Of a DNA stretch of 31,271 bases, positions 21,101 through 26,935 are shown one piece after another. The notes beneath the pieces were generated by a model. That model was not told where the DNA came from and searched no databases. It was given only the letters and a program-made list of their open reading frames with translations. Positions within the stretch are counted from its first letter, which is position 1; each line of letters opens with the position of its first letter. The stretch lies in IMG/VR virus record IMGVR_UViG_3300030329_000274, positions 1 through 31,271 of that record; one strand, 5' to 3'. The DNA is from a virus. A program made the position numbers and the translations under genes.

Positions 21101-23927
21101 CCAACTCAGATAACTTATTTCTTAGTAAATCAACTTTAGCTGGGTCAATATTTACTTGTTTATTTTGTGTAAATTTATATCCACCAACCATTGATTGAAT
21201 TGCTAAGATTCTACCTAAAAATCTTTTCCTATCAGCATTTAATTCTATTTCTTTATCAACATTTTCTAACTTAGCTCTTGGTTTTTCAAATTGTATTTGG
21301 TCAACGCTTTCAACTAATAATATTTCACCAGTTGCATCTCTAAATTCAGCAATTCCAGTTTCTTTAAATAATCTTTGTATTGTTTGTTTATCCTTAAACT
21401 CTGGCTTGAATATTTCAACAACTTTTTTACTAAATCTTATGTTATGATTTCTCATAAATAAGTACGCATATTCATGCATATTATTTGCAAATGAGAAACT
21501 AGAAGACCCTTCAGACTTGCTAGAGAACATATTGTTTATCATTCCCTCTTCATGCCTTATAGTTTCATATATCTTTTTTGCAGTATTTAAATCAGATACC
21601 TCAACAACACTATTTATTTTATCGTATTTTACTCTAGCTAATGCATTTGGCCCAGCCATTGTTATAACAGACCTTAAACTGTCGAAAGCATCTTCTAGGG
21701 ATTGTAATTTTTCCCTACCATTCTCTCCTTTTATCCATTTACTATCTCCCTTTAAAACAGAATCTATTAATTCATTACTCATAGTAATCATTTCTGGAAC
21801 TCTAAGTAAATCATCTTTGGTTGTTATTTCATATTCCCTTCCATCTTTAGTGAACTTAACGCCTTTTAAGGTATGCAATATATCTTCAAATTTAGATTCT
21901 AGGTTTTCAGTCATTTTTAAAGACTCTACATCTAACATTTTCACCCAAGACTCATTGCTTTTTAAATTAACAGCTGGATTAGATTCTTTAAAAGCATCAA
22001 CAATTCTACGAGCTGAATCAACAGATATATTATCTAACCCTTTTGTATAAGCTCTTCTCCCATTTAAATATTGATAAATAATTTCAAAATCTGCATTTCT
22101 ATTATTTGCTAGACCAACACTACTTTCTTTTTTCCCAAGTGATTTAGATACAACATTATAATCGTCAGATATTATACCTTCTTTTTCAGCTAAATCTAAT
22201 ACCTTTTTATATTTTCCATCTTGCCTATTAAAGAAATTTTCAAACTCACTTGGCTTTTCAGCTAAGCTTGGAACAGAGTTTAATTGACTTGGATTCATTC
22301 CAAGAGTATTTAAATTTGTTCTCAAAGCTTTCATTTGAGCATCATTTAAGTCGAACTTAGAAGGATTTGAATATCTCTGTACATAAGCCCCAATTAGAAA
22401 ATGAGGCAATATATCATGAGCAAAATCAAATTCTTGGTCATGAGCATACATTTCATAAAAAGAATGTGTATTAAATAGCAAACCACCAGCAATCATCCTA
22501 GGCCAGACTTGCATTAAATTTTCAACTTCTTCCCTTCTAGCCCATTTCATCATTTGCCTTCCAAACCATTTTCTTTTCTGATTTAGAAATTCCATCATTA
22601 CTTCTTCTGTATTATCTGGAAAGTGTCTTTCCCACTCTTTTAAAGTATATGAAGTTCCCGTCTCGCCTACAACTGTACTACCTCCAGAAGTAAGATTAAC
22701 ATTTTTACCTCTTACTTTAACAGTTGAAAATCCTTTTTTACCAGCTTCTCTAGTACCCAATACTGCTTCACCTCCATCGTCCAATAAATGACCATTTCTT
22801 TCTAAAGACTCACCTATAAATCTTGATGTTCTAGCTAATTGCGTTCTGTCCATTTTAGCATATGGATTTTTATTACTAAAAGCAGCCTTAACCCCAATTT
22901 TAAAATCTTGGAAGAATTTAGAAGCTTTACCAGAAGGATTTAATATACTCAATGTTGAGAAAGCCAACCCGTTTATACCTCCCCACATTAACCTTGTCCA
23001 GTCATATTTATGACCTTCGACTAACCCAGCTTGAACTCCTTCCATAGCACCATCAATAAAGGAGAACATAACAACATCATTCACTGTATGTCCTAGCCAC
23101 CTAGCGTATCTCGTATCTCCATACATAGCTCTAGCTATACCTTTAAAATCTTGTAATGGCCTAGTTAATGCGCTACCAGAAAACATTTGTCTTACTGCGT
23201 TTGCTTGAGTTGTGCTTAAAGGAGCCCCTCTAACAGCTGCCATTGCAATATAATTATCCGCCCAATTAGTAACAGCTTCACCAAATTTCTCAGCTTGTAG
23301 AGTTTCATCAATTTGAGCTTTCTTAACTATATTACTATAATTCTTATTTAAATCTCTTACTGCTTTTCTAGATAACCCACCATCTAATCCAATCTTTTTC
23401 GTTTCTTTAAGAACTGTTTCTAGTCCACGATTTTGCAATTTAGTTGGAGCTAATCCAGTTTTTAAATAAGCAGAGGCTCCCTTTTGAAGAATTTTCGCAC
23501 CAATTCTCATAGGAGCTCCAGTTACAAAACCTGCAAATCCCCCAAAAGCTCCAAGCCATTTTGCGAGTGGGTCTTCAAAGTCTAAATAATCTTCTTCATC
23601 TACTAGGGTTCCCGGTACCCCAAATGCAGCAGTATCAGCAAAACTCCATAATCCAGCTCCTAATGCATTTAATACCCCGCCATCAGCTTTAGAACCAGTA
23701 GCTGAAGGTTCATACCAATCTGGCAAAGCATCAGTACCAACTGATTCCCATAAACTTTCTTCTCTAGATAAATTGTCTTGTACAGGCGTAGGAGAAGATG
23801 GAGCAGAGGGAGAGGATGGTAAAGAAATATTATTCTTTCTTAATATATTATTTATAGTAGCTGTGTCAACCGCAGTACCTCTTCTCCGCAGCTCTTCTTG
23901 TAGCCTTAATGTAAGATTGTCTGCCAA
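15144..23927 (-). CDS. Giant virion protein with RNA polymerase double-psi barrel motif, 2927 aa
   Basis: The key evidence is at residues 1982-2035. The sequence VRRNPR gives an R1988-x-P1990 element, followed 38 residues later by FEGDYDADKADYFF. This contains D2028-x-D2030-x-D2032, the D-x-D-x-D magnesium-binding motif of two-barrel RNA polymerases (NADFDGD in bacterial beta-prime, where R-x-P precedes by 33 residues). Crass-like phages carry such an enzyme in the virion. ILLSQSGAKAY at about 1670-1680 is a possible part of the first barrel. The N-terminus has glycine/alanine-rich hydrophobic patches (GALGAGLWSFADTAAFGVPG, then WLGAFGGFAGFVTGAP) and one at about 480-520 (HDILPHFLIGAYVQR), as in ejected proteins. 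I infer a packaged polymerase that transcribes early genes. The start is TTG 23927: an in-frame TAA lies 9 bases before it and there is no ATG or Shine-Dalgarno. Confidence 0.75.
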   Translation of the reverse strand: MADNLTLRLQEELRRRGTAVDTATINNILRKNNISLPSSPSAPSSPTPVQDNLSREESLWESVGTDALPDWYEPSATGSKADGGVLNALGAGLWSFADTAAFGVPGTLVDEEDYLDFEDPLAKWLGAFGGFAGFVTGAPMRIGAKILQKGASAYLKTGLAPTKLQNRGLETVLKETKKIGLDGGLSRKAVRDLNKNYSNIVKKAQIDETLQAEKFGEAVTNWADNYIAMAAVRGAPLSTTQANAVRQMFSGSALTRPLQDFKGIARAMYGDTRYARWLGHTVNDVVMFSFIDGAMEGVQAGLVEGHKYDWTRLMWGGINGLAFSTLSILNPSGKASKFFQDFKIGVKAAFSNKNPYAKMDRTQLARTSRFIGESLERNGHLLDDGGEAVLGTREAGKKGFSTVKVRGKNVNLTSGGSTVVGETGTSYTLKEWERHFPDNTEEVMMEFLNQKRKWFGRQMMKWARREEVENLMQVWPRMIAGGLLFNTHSFYEMYAHDQEFDFAHDILPHFLIGAYVQRYSNPSKFDLNDAQMKALRTNLNTLGMNPSQLNSVPSLAEKPSEFENFFNRQDGKYKKVLDLAEKEGIISDDYNVVSKSLGKKESSVGLANNRNADFEIIYQYLNGRRAYTKGLDNISVDSARRIVDAFKESNPAVNLKSNESWVKMLDVESLKMTENLESKFEDILHTLKGVKFTKDGREYEITTKDDLLRVPEMITMSNELIDSVLKGDSKWIKGENGREKLQSLEDAFDSLRSVITMAGPNALARVKYDKINSVVEVSDLNTAKKIYETIRHEEGMINNMFSSKSEGSSSFSFANNMHEYAYLFMRNHNIRFSKKVVEIFKPEFKDKQTIQRLFKETGIAEFRDATGEILLVESVDQIQFEKPRAKLENVDKEIELNADRKRFLGRILAIQSMVGGYKFTQNKQVNIDPAKVDLLRNKLSELGYNESTMPMWLHKKIVDFAIRDKIEKTELNVEDVDSIVRLSELGMAKTSVDVTGKDAAGWRIRLLQEDIAFNEGLTTGMSKQDIAEYNARVRDIIDRSGGLISEYKDRARVTNNQMLVEMLDALPMTDSAEHPTSARVKVVEFLNLVGSSNIPNSGRFQNLSQVFLADGGTKAQMRYQRWLVQHGIMKLSGETRDWEIDLKKFNEEIQHKIGRQIGFFGVTPQYAERVHETFKKNARDRESLDSGEADSTPLISVQEFFKKYRIGDRNNDQSQESMEKQTESLDLWFKENDAVSVAITNTVNRLKDQIYVQANDGRNWVNLFEIRTNRRNKVESELVQELTYIIGSRRNQERVNLIKFNNGKLEYDSETQQKTRFHELLENIGIDSWWEIDPNAPAYILSKDGTRIERHIINIFEGDSNNLPKYVADRSMRMKDLMDSHLSTVEKVDTQDVGLGMMRVQILPNLPPIAIPINQTSKLVEPFREFVKRYDTVDSKVNKSVVSKMKKLLADMENGEITDVKLRGVDYEDILRFLTLENKLTGSDGNGLFIDLLNSADSGWNWNKILARGKLFNTKKFVRFDKDFIFDVANSQKSLGNEQNFELLRKRIQKGTWDVALWNDVQMADVLKEVDTYMKNKGLDKQWDSRNILGDAHMDVSAFDSIAYVSREAFREMQMLIGYHPENMNPIKPVISSGGPNSPLLLGKTLFVHSPELNDFFNRDHFGNGRKIDILLSQSGAKAYNPIIEGGKDVTLVNDVVWSGLKSHNIADSRAVRRLSIESIGFKPEKQHNIERKESLPTAKKSHADTNYMTPEEHDRYFADEIAKPLQKRLRDAASQLSEPIQTRQWMLNELGDEAFIGMQGTESTNTLNGIYYFSALTPDANPASYSKNLVKNKIMSSYIDPLMNNKRAVINQFMPGSSERYGGQASLVQAPIGFDNNITRLRPTTVTNSGQMLTRGEVSLPAYEADMSFSGLMQKGMEFRLVNNSKVYNKKEIRDLINELAAKEGMKNEYDNMISLDYTLGQWHEYIQYLGARNNMPDLQIGIIVRRNPRTRPNDMALMGLKGFMGKEYGTSMMVNSLDVVNVFEGDYDADKADYFFAEKRNMYDHIQRTSQYWVQGIDPSNLMGKDKYSFDLNSTDSHNWIAEYDANSKLFNKSIGLVQKVPRMLNYLGSLGGVDKTLEGTRYENNKILYKYRDREGVEHKLVMDYDNLDFHQNSALQTQYIIDGNGQINKDIARNIRTWRSDFLFPAIDKSIEPGEMKGQEIGFNNNMSRNGNSNGNRIRIFKKLSKVDGEWSEIDDMSRLDKAIVTEMMNQYGKILQGASDTVYEKSGEGRKATYDDAMNAFEGFHMFNSDMTKSLYYKLRNRTIPESGKDKWWSDAQFKDMFKPKPVGEGKDKYFIHGGTSIFMETFNNNARQIAAGERGSQIERVLAHLYDKNLFGDADSRLRTLTGSERRYIDEWYHELTSDMDMTPREASKQSERLIDNIKTVAFDINRKMDVIKDLKKKIVKISANQQMGWKKKQSSIDKINNIIQSIESELQGWLSKKYLKGRKSKDLEKIEFVDVDNINMKEGAIYWYTIDNIKRMMPLINGSDNWGLDGRALESLKEIKSMRKLFYGNQTNLSEMIKYGGRQLLSPEQRKFLEQFPDMNTYNEIETDFIHRQVTKHGFKWLWAFMEPSINKRRIGVKDGQPVPVPFQATEMYDPSSRYRAGLRFLTTMAQGKRIRKDDMGFEVPITHDEAEVAQRALSYIQMTQAHFERFMNNKFNMRSLISENIGEEYIFGDVATKKATYAAIRLPNFHKDFESRFGDFGTIEWNKTNERIDSGMRMLNDHNFEFYRQLMKAAGKEGEFDTYIERMTELENIMMGNEIINPIQYMEARRAMDVDVKNIAQEVLTKGIGEAGEVSGTEIHRKLKNNPIYALMGGSNFFKNLSLEPVVSHMFKLNEVAGRSKLIENVNRNIKVNESEDETFRRMKEELVEITTKCG

Positions 23928-23937
23928 AATAATTTAA

Positions 23938-25203
23938 TTAGAGAAACTTAGTTCTTTCTCTTTCCAATGCTTGAATAGCTTCTTTAAGTTCAAAAACTTT
24001 ATTAGTGTGTGATTTTGAATATGATTCTGCTTGCGGAGCACCGACCCAGTTTCTACCCCATGTATTAGCTAATCTATAAGCTTCAGCTTCATGAGCTGGA
24101 GAATCAACATTTGAATATCCAGACTTTTTACCAAGTTCCATATCTAAAGCTCTCATCTTTTGAAGAGCTTCTTTCCATTCTTTATCATTGCCCATTTCTC
24201 TATGGTATTTAAATATTTTATTTTGTTTATCTCTTTCTTCTTTTAAGTCTGTATGTTGAGATAATAACTCGTCTCTTTCCTCAATAGCTTCATTCATTAA
24301 TAAACTTAATGAATCTTGCTCAGCTGTTATCGATTTTAATCTTTCTGCTTCTGCCTGCTGAGTTTCTTGAGGTAGATAATTTACCTGTCTTAATAAAAAT
24401 TTATTTTTAGGAGGGGTGTAGTTTAAATTAAATGCGCTTTCTTTCGTATCTTCAGACAGGTCTTTTAAAATAAGATTTGCCAATGCATCTAAATCAAACT
24501 GAGGACTAACTATATTTTGTTGACTAGATTGAAATTCCTCAACAACTTCTGGTGATAATAGTCCAAAATCACTTTGAATTTCTGTATCTCCTTGAGAAAA
24601 TTGAATCATTTCTTTGAGGATGTCTCTTTGTGCTTGTTCAGTTCTAGTCGCCAACCTAGAAGCTTCTTTAATATCTGGACTTCCTATTGCCTTATAAGCA
24701 AGAAAATTCTTTCTATCTGATTTGCTTACATTGCCATCATTAGCTAGGCTAGTTACAGTTCTATCTAATTGAGTTGCTAGGTTTATTATACCTCTTGGTT
24801 CTTGAGCATTTTTCCAAGCCCATATAGCAGAAGCTATTTCACTTGCTTTCTCTGGTGTAAAAGCTGAGTCTTTACCCACAAATCCCTTTCTTTTTTTATA
24901 AAGCATTTCAGATAAATCTGTTAAGCTTTCTTTAATTTCGTCAGGGTCATCTAATCCAGTTGGAGTTATATCAGCAATATACTGCAATCCAGAAGACCTT
25001 AGAAATTGGTCAGCTGCATCTAAAGTCATTTGCTTATTTGATTTATCAGCGTATGAAATTTGTTTTTCAAATATTGATATATCATTAGCTCTTTTTGCTT
25101 GAGCAAATTGCAACAATGCTAAAGATTGTTGTAATTGTTGCTTTTCAGATTGTTGCTGATAAGCAATTATACTATTTAATGCTTTTAGAGCTTCAGCAGC
25201 CAT
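23938..25203 (-). CDS. Coiled-coil internal virion protein, 421 aa
   Basis: ATG 25203 is used; the frame opens four codons earlier at a TTG that lies directly on AAAGG. The protein is almost wholly helical and rich in Gln, Glu and Lys. It has a glutamine-rich N-terminal coil (IIAYQQQSEKQQLQQSLALL) and a long coiled coil at about 285-345 (EAERLKSITAEQDSLSLLMN, EERDELLSQHTDLKEERDKQ). It sits between the 264-residue protein and the giant polymerase-like protein. It is probably an internal core or ejection protein, as T7 gp15 or P22 gp20 are, although no sequence similarity to those is visible. No enzymatic motif seen. Confidence 0.65.
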   Translation of the reverse strand: MAAEALKALNSIIAYQQQSEKQQLQQSLALLQFAQAKRANDISIFEKQISYADKSNKQMTLDAADQFLRSSGLQYIADITPTGLDDPDEIKESLTDLSEMLYKKRKGFVGKDSAFTPEKASEIASAIWAWKNAQEPRGIINLATQLDRTVTSLANDGNVSKSDRKNFLAYKAIGSPDIKEASRLATRTEQAQRDILKEMIQFSQGDTEIQSDFGLLSPEVVEEFQSSQQNIVSPQFDLDALANLILKDLSEDTKESAFNLNYTPPKNKFLLRQVNYLPQETQQAEAERLKSITAEQDSLSLLMNEAIEERDELLSQHTDLKEERDKQNKIFKYHREMGNDKEWKEALQKMRALDMELGKKSGYSNVDSPAHEAEAYRLANTWGRNWVGAPQAESYSKSHTNKVFELKEAIQALERERTKFL

Positions 25204-25205
25204 TA

Positions 25206-26000
25206 TTAAAACCAACCTTTATCTTTACCATAAACATAAGACAATGATGCTGCTCCGACAGTTCCAGTTTTCTCATAAGCTTTTCCAATGTACTTACCTA
25301 AATACCAAGATTTTTCTTGTTTTTTATTTAAATCAATAACGGATTGTAATTTTTCTTTTTCTGCTTTTATTCTGGACATCTCAGCTTCATGCTCCCCTAT
25401 AAGAGCTCCCATCTTAGCTCCAGTCTTAGCAATAAGTCCTTGAGTTGACTCTCTATTTTTTCTTTGAATATCTGAAGTCATTTCACTTTCTTGATGCTGA
25501 ATAGTTCCACTGTAAGACATATCTACATTTTCAGTAACATTATCAATAGATGCCTTTGCTTTTTTTGAAGCAGCTTCTGTGTCCCCAGCTATAGATGTAG
25601 TTCCTAATCTAAATTCTTCATCAACTTGATTTCTTCCAGCTATTAAAGCTTGGCCAGCAGCTTCACCAGCTCTGTCTAACTCTCTTATACCAGCTTCAGC
25701 TTCTTTAATCTTAGCTCGAGCAGCTCTTTCCTTCTCTTTACCTCCAGTAAACATACTAGCGGCAGTTAACGCAAGACCAGCTGCCGCAATATAAGGATTT
25801 AATGTCGTTGCCATCCCAGCAGCCGCAGCTAATGTGCCACCAGCGTATTGCTTAAGACCAGTATTTGGATTAATAGTTCCAGAGCCTCCCATAGCTAACA
25901 ATACTTGTTTTTCTTCTTTGTTAATATGAGCAAGTTCAGTATCTCCTCCAATACCTTTCTTAGCTAGACTTGATAAATGATTATCCGCCATTGTAGCCAT
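25206..26000 (-). CDS. Membrane-active ejection protein with GDT-AHI motif, 264 aa
   Basis: ATG 26000 follows GGAGG 6 bases upstream. Residues 18-50 contain GGDTELAHINKEEKQVLLAM and then GGSGTINPNTGL. I recall this signature from internal virion and tail proteins of many phages. A glycine/alanine-rich hydrophobic stretch follows (residues 54-86, AGGTLAAAAGMATTLNPYIA and on), long enough to cross a membrane. Next come long charged helices that could form a coiled coil, and a C-terminal aromatic segment (YLGKYIGKAYEKTG). The pattern of motif, membrane segment and coil matches proteins ejected with the genome to form the periplasm-spanning channel, such as T7 gp14. Function inferred. Confidence 0.7.
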   Translation of the reverse strand: MATMADNHLSSLAKKGIGGDTELAHINKEEKQVLLAMGGSGTINPNTGLKQYAGGTLAAAAGMATTLNPYIAAAGLALTAASMFTGGKEKERAARAKIKEAEAGIRELDRAGEAAGQALIAGRNQVDEEFRLGTTSIAGDTEAASKKAKASIDNVTENVDMSYSGTIQHQESEMTSDIQRKNRESTQGLIAKTGAKMGALIGEHEAEMSRIKAEKEKLQSVIDLNKKQEKSWYLGKYIGKAYEKTGTVGAASLSYVYGKDKGWF

Positions 26001-26002
26001 AA

Positions 26003-26710
26003 CTAACCTCCTTTGCTTCCAAGATTATATGGTGATACATAGTTCGGATTTGCTTTAGATTTCTTTTTCTGTATAGTTTTCGTTTCTTTTTTCCATAAAC
26101 TATCCCAGTCCCAATTTTCCATATTATCCCAATCAATTTCTAAATCATCCGCATCTGGAGTGGGTGGGGGATTCTTAGCTCGTTTAGTGTTAACTGGTTT
26201 AGTTTTAATCTCGAGGTTATGTTTTCTTTTATTTTCACTGTCAGATGGTAATGGGCCAATTATATTATCACTTTCTTTAACAGTGGCTTCTTCCATCATA
26301 TTCATACCTTTTAATTCATTGGCTTTTAAAGTTATATCTGCATATGATTTTTTCATTTCATACCCACCAGAAGTAAATGTATACCCCGGCCTTTTGCCAA
26401 ACAATCTCTGAAACCAATTTCTATTATCAACATCTTTAGTTAATTCCCAATCTTCTTTAGCGTAATGCTCTGAAACCATTTTTAAATCTTCTTCATGAGA
26501 TATTTCTGATTTCTTATCCATATCCATTAATTGCACTGTTTGAAGAGCTGTCATTAAAGTATCTGACCTGTCTGTAATTGTTTGCAAGTTTTGTTGAGAA
26601 TCTTTTGTTATAAAATCAAGTTCATCCCAAACACTATGAGCTTTTATTCTAGCTCCTTTAGCCTTCCCTTTAGCGACTCCAGCTGCTCTTCCTGTTCCGT
26701 AACCAGACAT
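26003..26710 (-). CDS. Hypothetical virion-module protein, 235 aa
   Basis: ATG 26710 lies 42 bases after the previous gene, with only a weak GGAAAA upstream. The N-terminus is basic and glycine/alanine-rich (GTGRAAGVAKGKAKGARIKA). The middle is helical with a WFQRLFGKRPGYTF element. The C-terminal third is low in complexity: proline-rich (NPPPTPDADDLEID), then alternating W and D (WDNMENWDWDSLW), then lysine-rich. Such an acidic tryptophan patch could be a docking peptide. It is only 2 bases from the 264-residue ejection protein gene, so it is probably a virion or assembly component. Family not recognised. Confidence 0.65.
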   Translation of the reverse strand: MSGYGTGRAAGVAKGKAKGARIKAHSVWDELDFITKDSQQNLQTITDRSDTLMTALQTVQLMDMDKKSEISHEEDLKMVSEHYAKEDWELTKDVDNRNWFQRLFGKRPGYTFTSGGYEMKKSYADITLKANELKGMNMMEEATVKESDNIIGPLPSDSENKRKHNLEIKTKPVNTKRAKNPPPTPDADDLEIDWDNMENWDWDSLWKKETKTIQKKKSKANPNYVSPYNLGSKGG

Positions 26711-26752
26711 GTTATATACTATTTTCCATATTATACAAAGTTAATGCTAATG

Positions 26753-26935
26753 TTACGCTTTATCTAACTGTTTTTTATACAAAACATTGTTGTGTTTAAC
26801 ATATTCAATAAGTCCTTGAGGCGTTTTTCTAACTTCAGCGACTCCATCTTTTAAATCTTTTTTTCTTGGAAATCCCTTTTTTACATTCTTTCGAGGTTCC
26901 TTTGTATGTAAGGCAATTCTTTCTTCTCTTGTCAT
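26753..26935 (-). CDS. Small basic virion-module protein, 60 aa
   Basis: The start overlaps the stop of the 872-residue gene as ATGA. The product is strongly basic (KEPRKNVKKGFPRKKDLKDG) and ends with a short beta-like unit, PQGLIEYVKHNNVLYKKQLD. Similar small proteins follow tail-nozzle genes in other phages, as far as I recall. It may be a minor tail or head completion factor. Function not established. Confidence 0.6.
   Translation of the reverse strand: MTREERIALHTKEPRKNVKKGFPRKKDLKDGVAEVRKTPQGLIEYVKHNNVLYKKQLDKA

Noticed and set aside
16528-22050. Rightward open frames of 60-177 codons inside the giant gene
   Set aside because: They lie antisense to a gene with coherent protein sequence, lack ribosome binding sites and read as hydrophobic, low-complexity shadows.
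15144-23927. T7/N4-type single-subunit RNA polymerase as the identity of the giant protein
   Set aside because: N4 also packages a polymerase of over 3000 residues, but the visible motif is D-x-D-x-D with an upstream R-x-P. I did not find the fingers and HD motifs of the T7-like family.
26725-26740. TATAAT on the minus strand (26735-26730) as a promoter for the ejection genes
   Set aside because: A perfect -10 box but no -35 box at 16-18 bases and no extended -10. A/T-rich DNA gives such boxes by chance.
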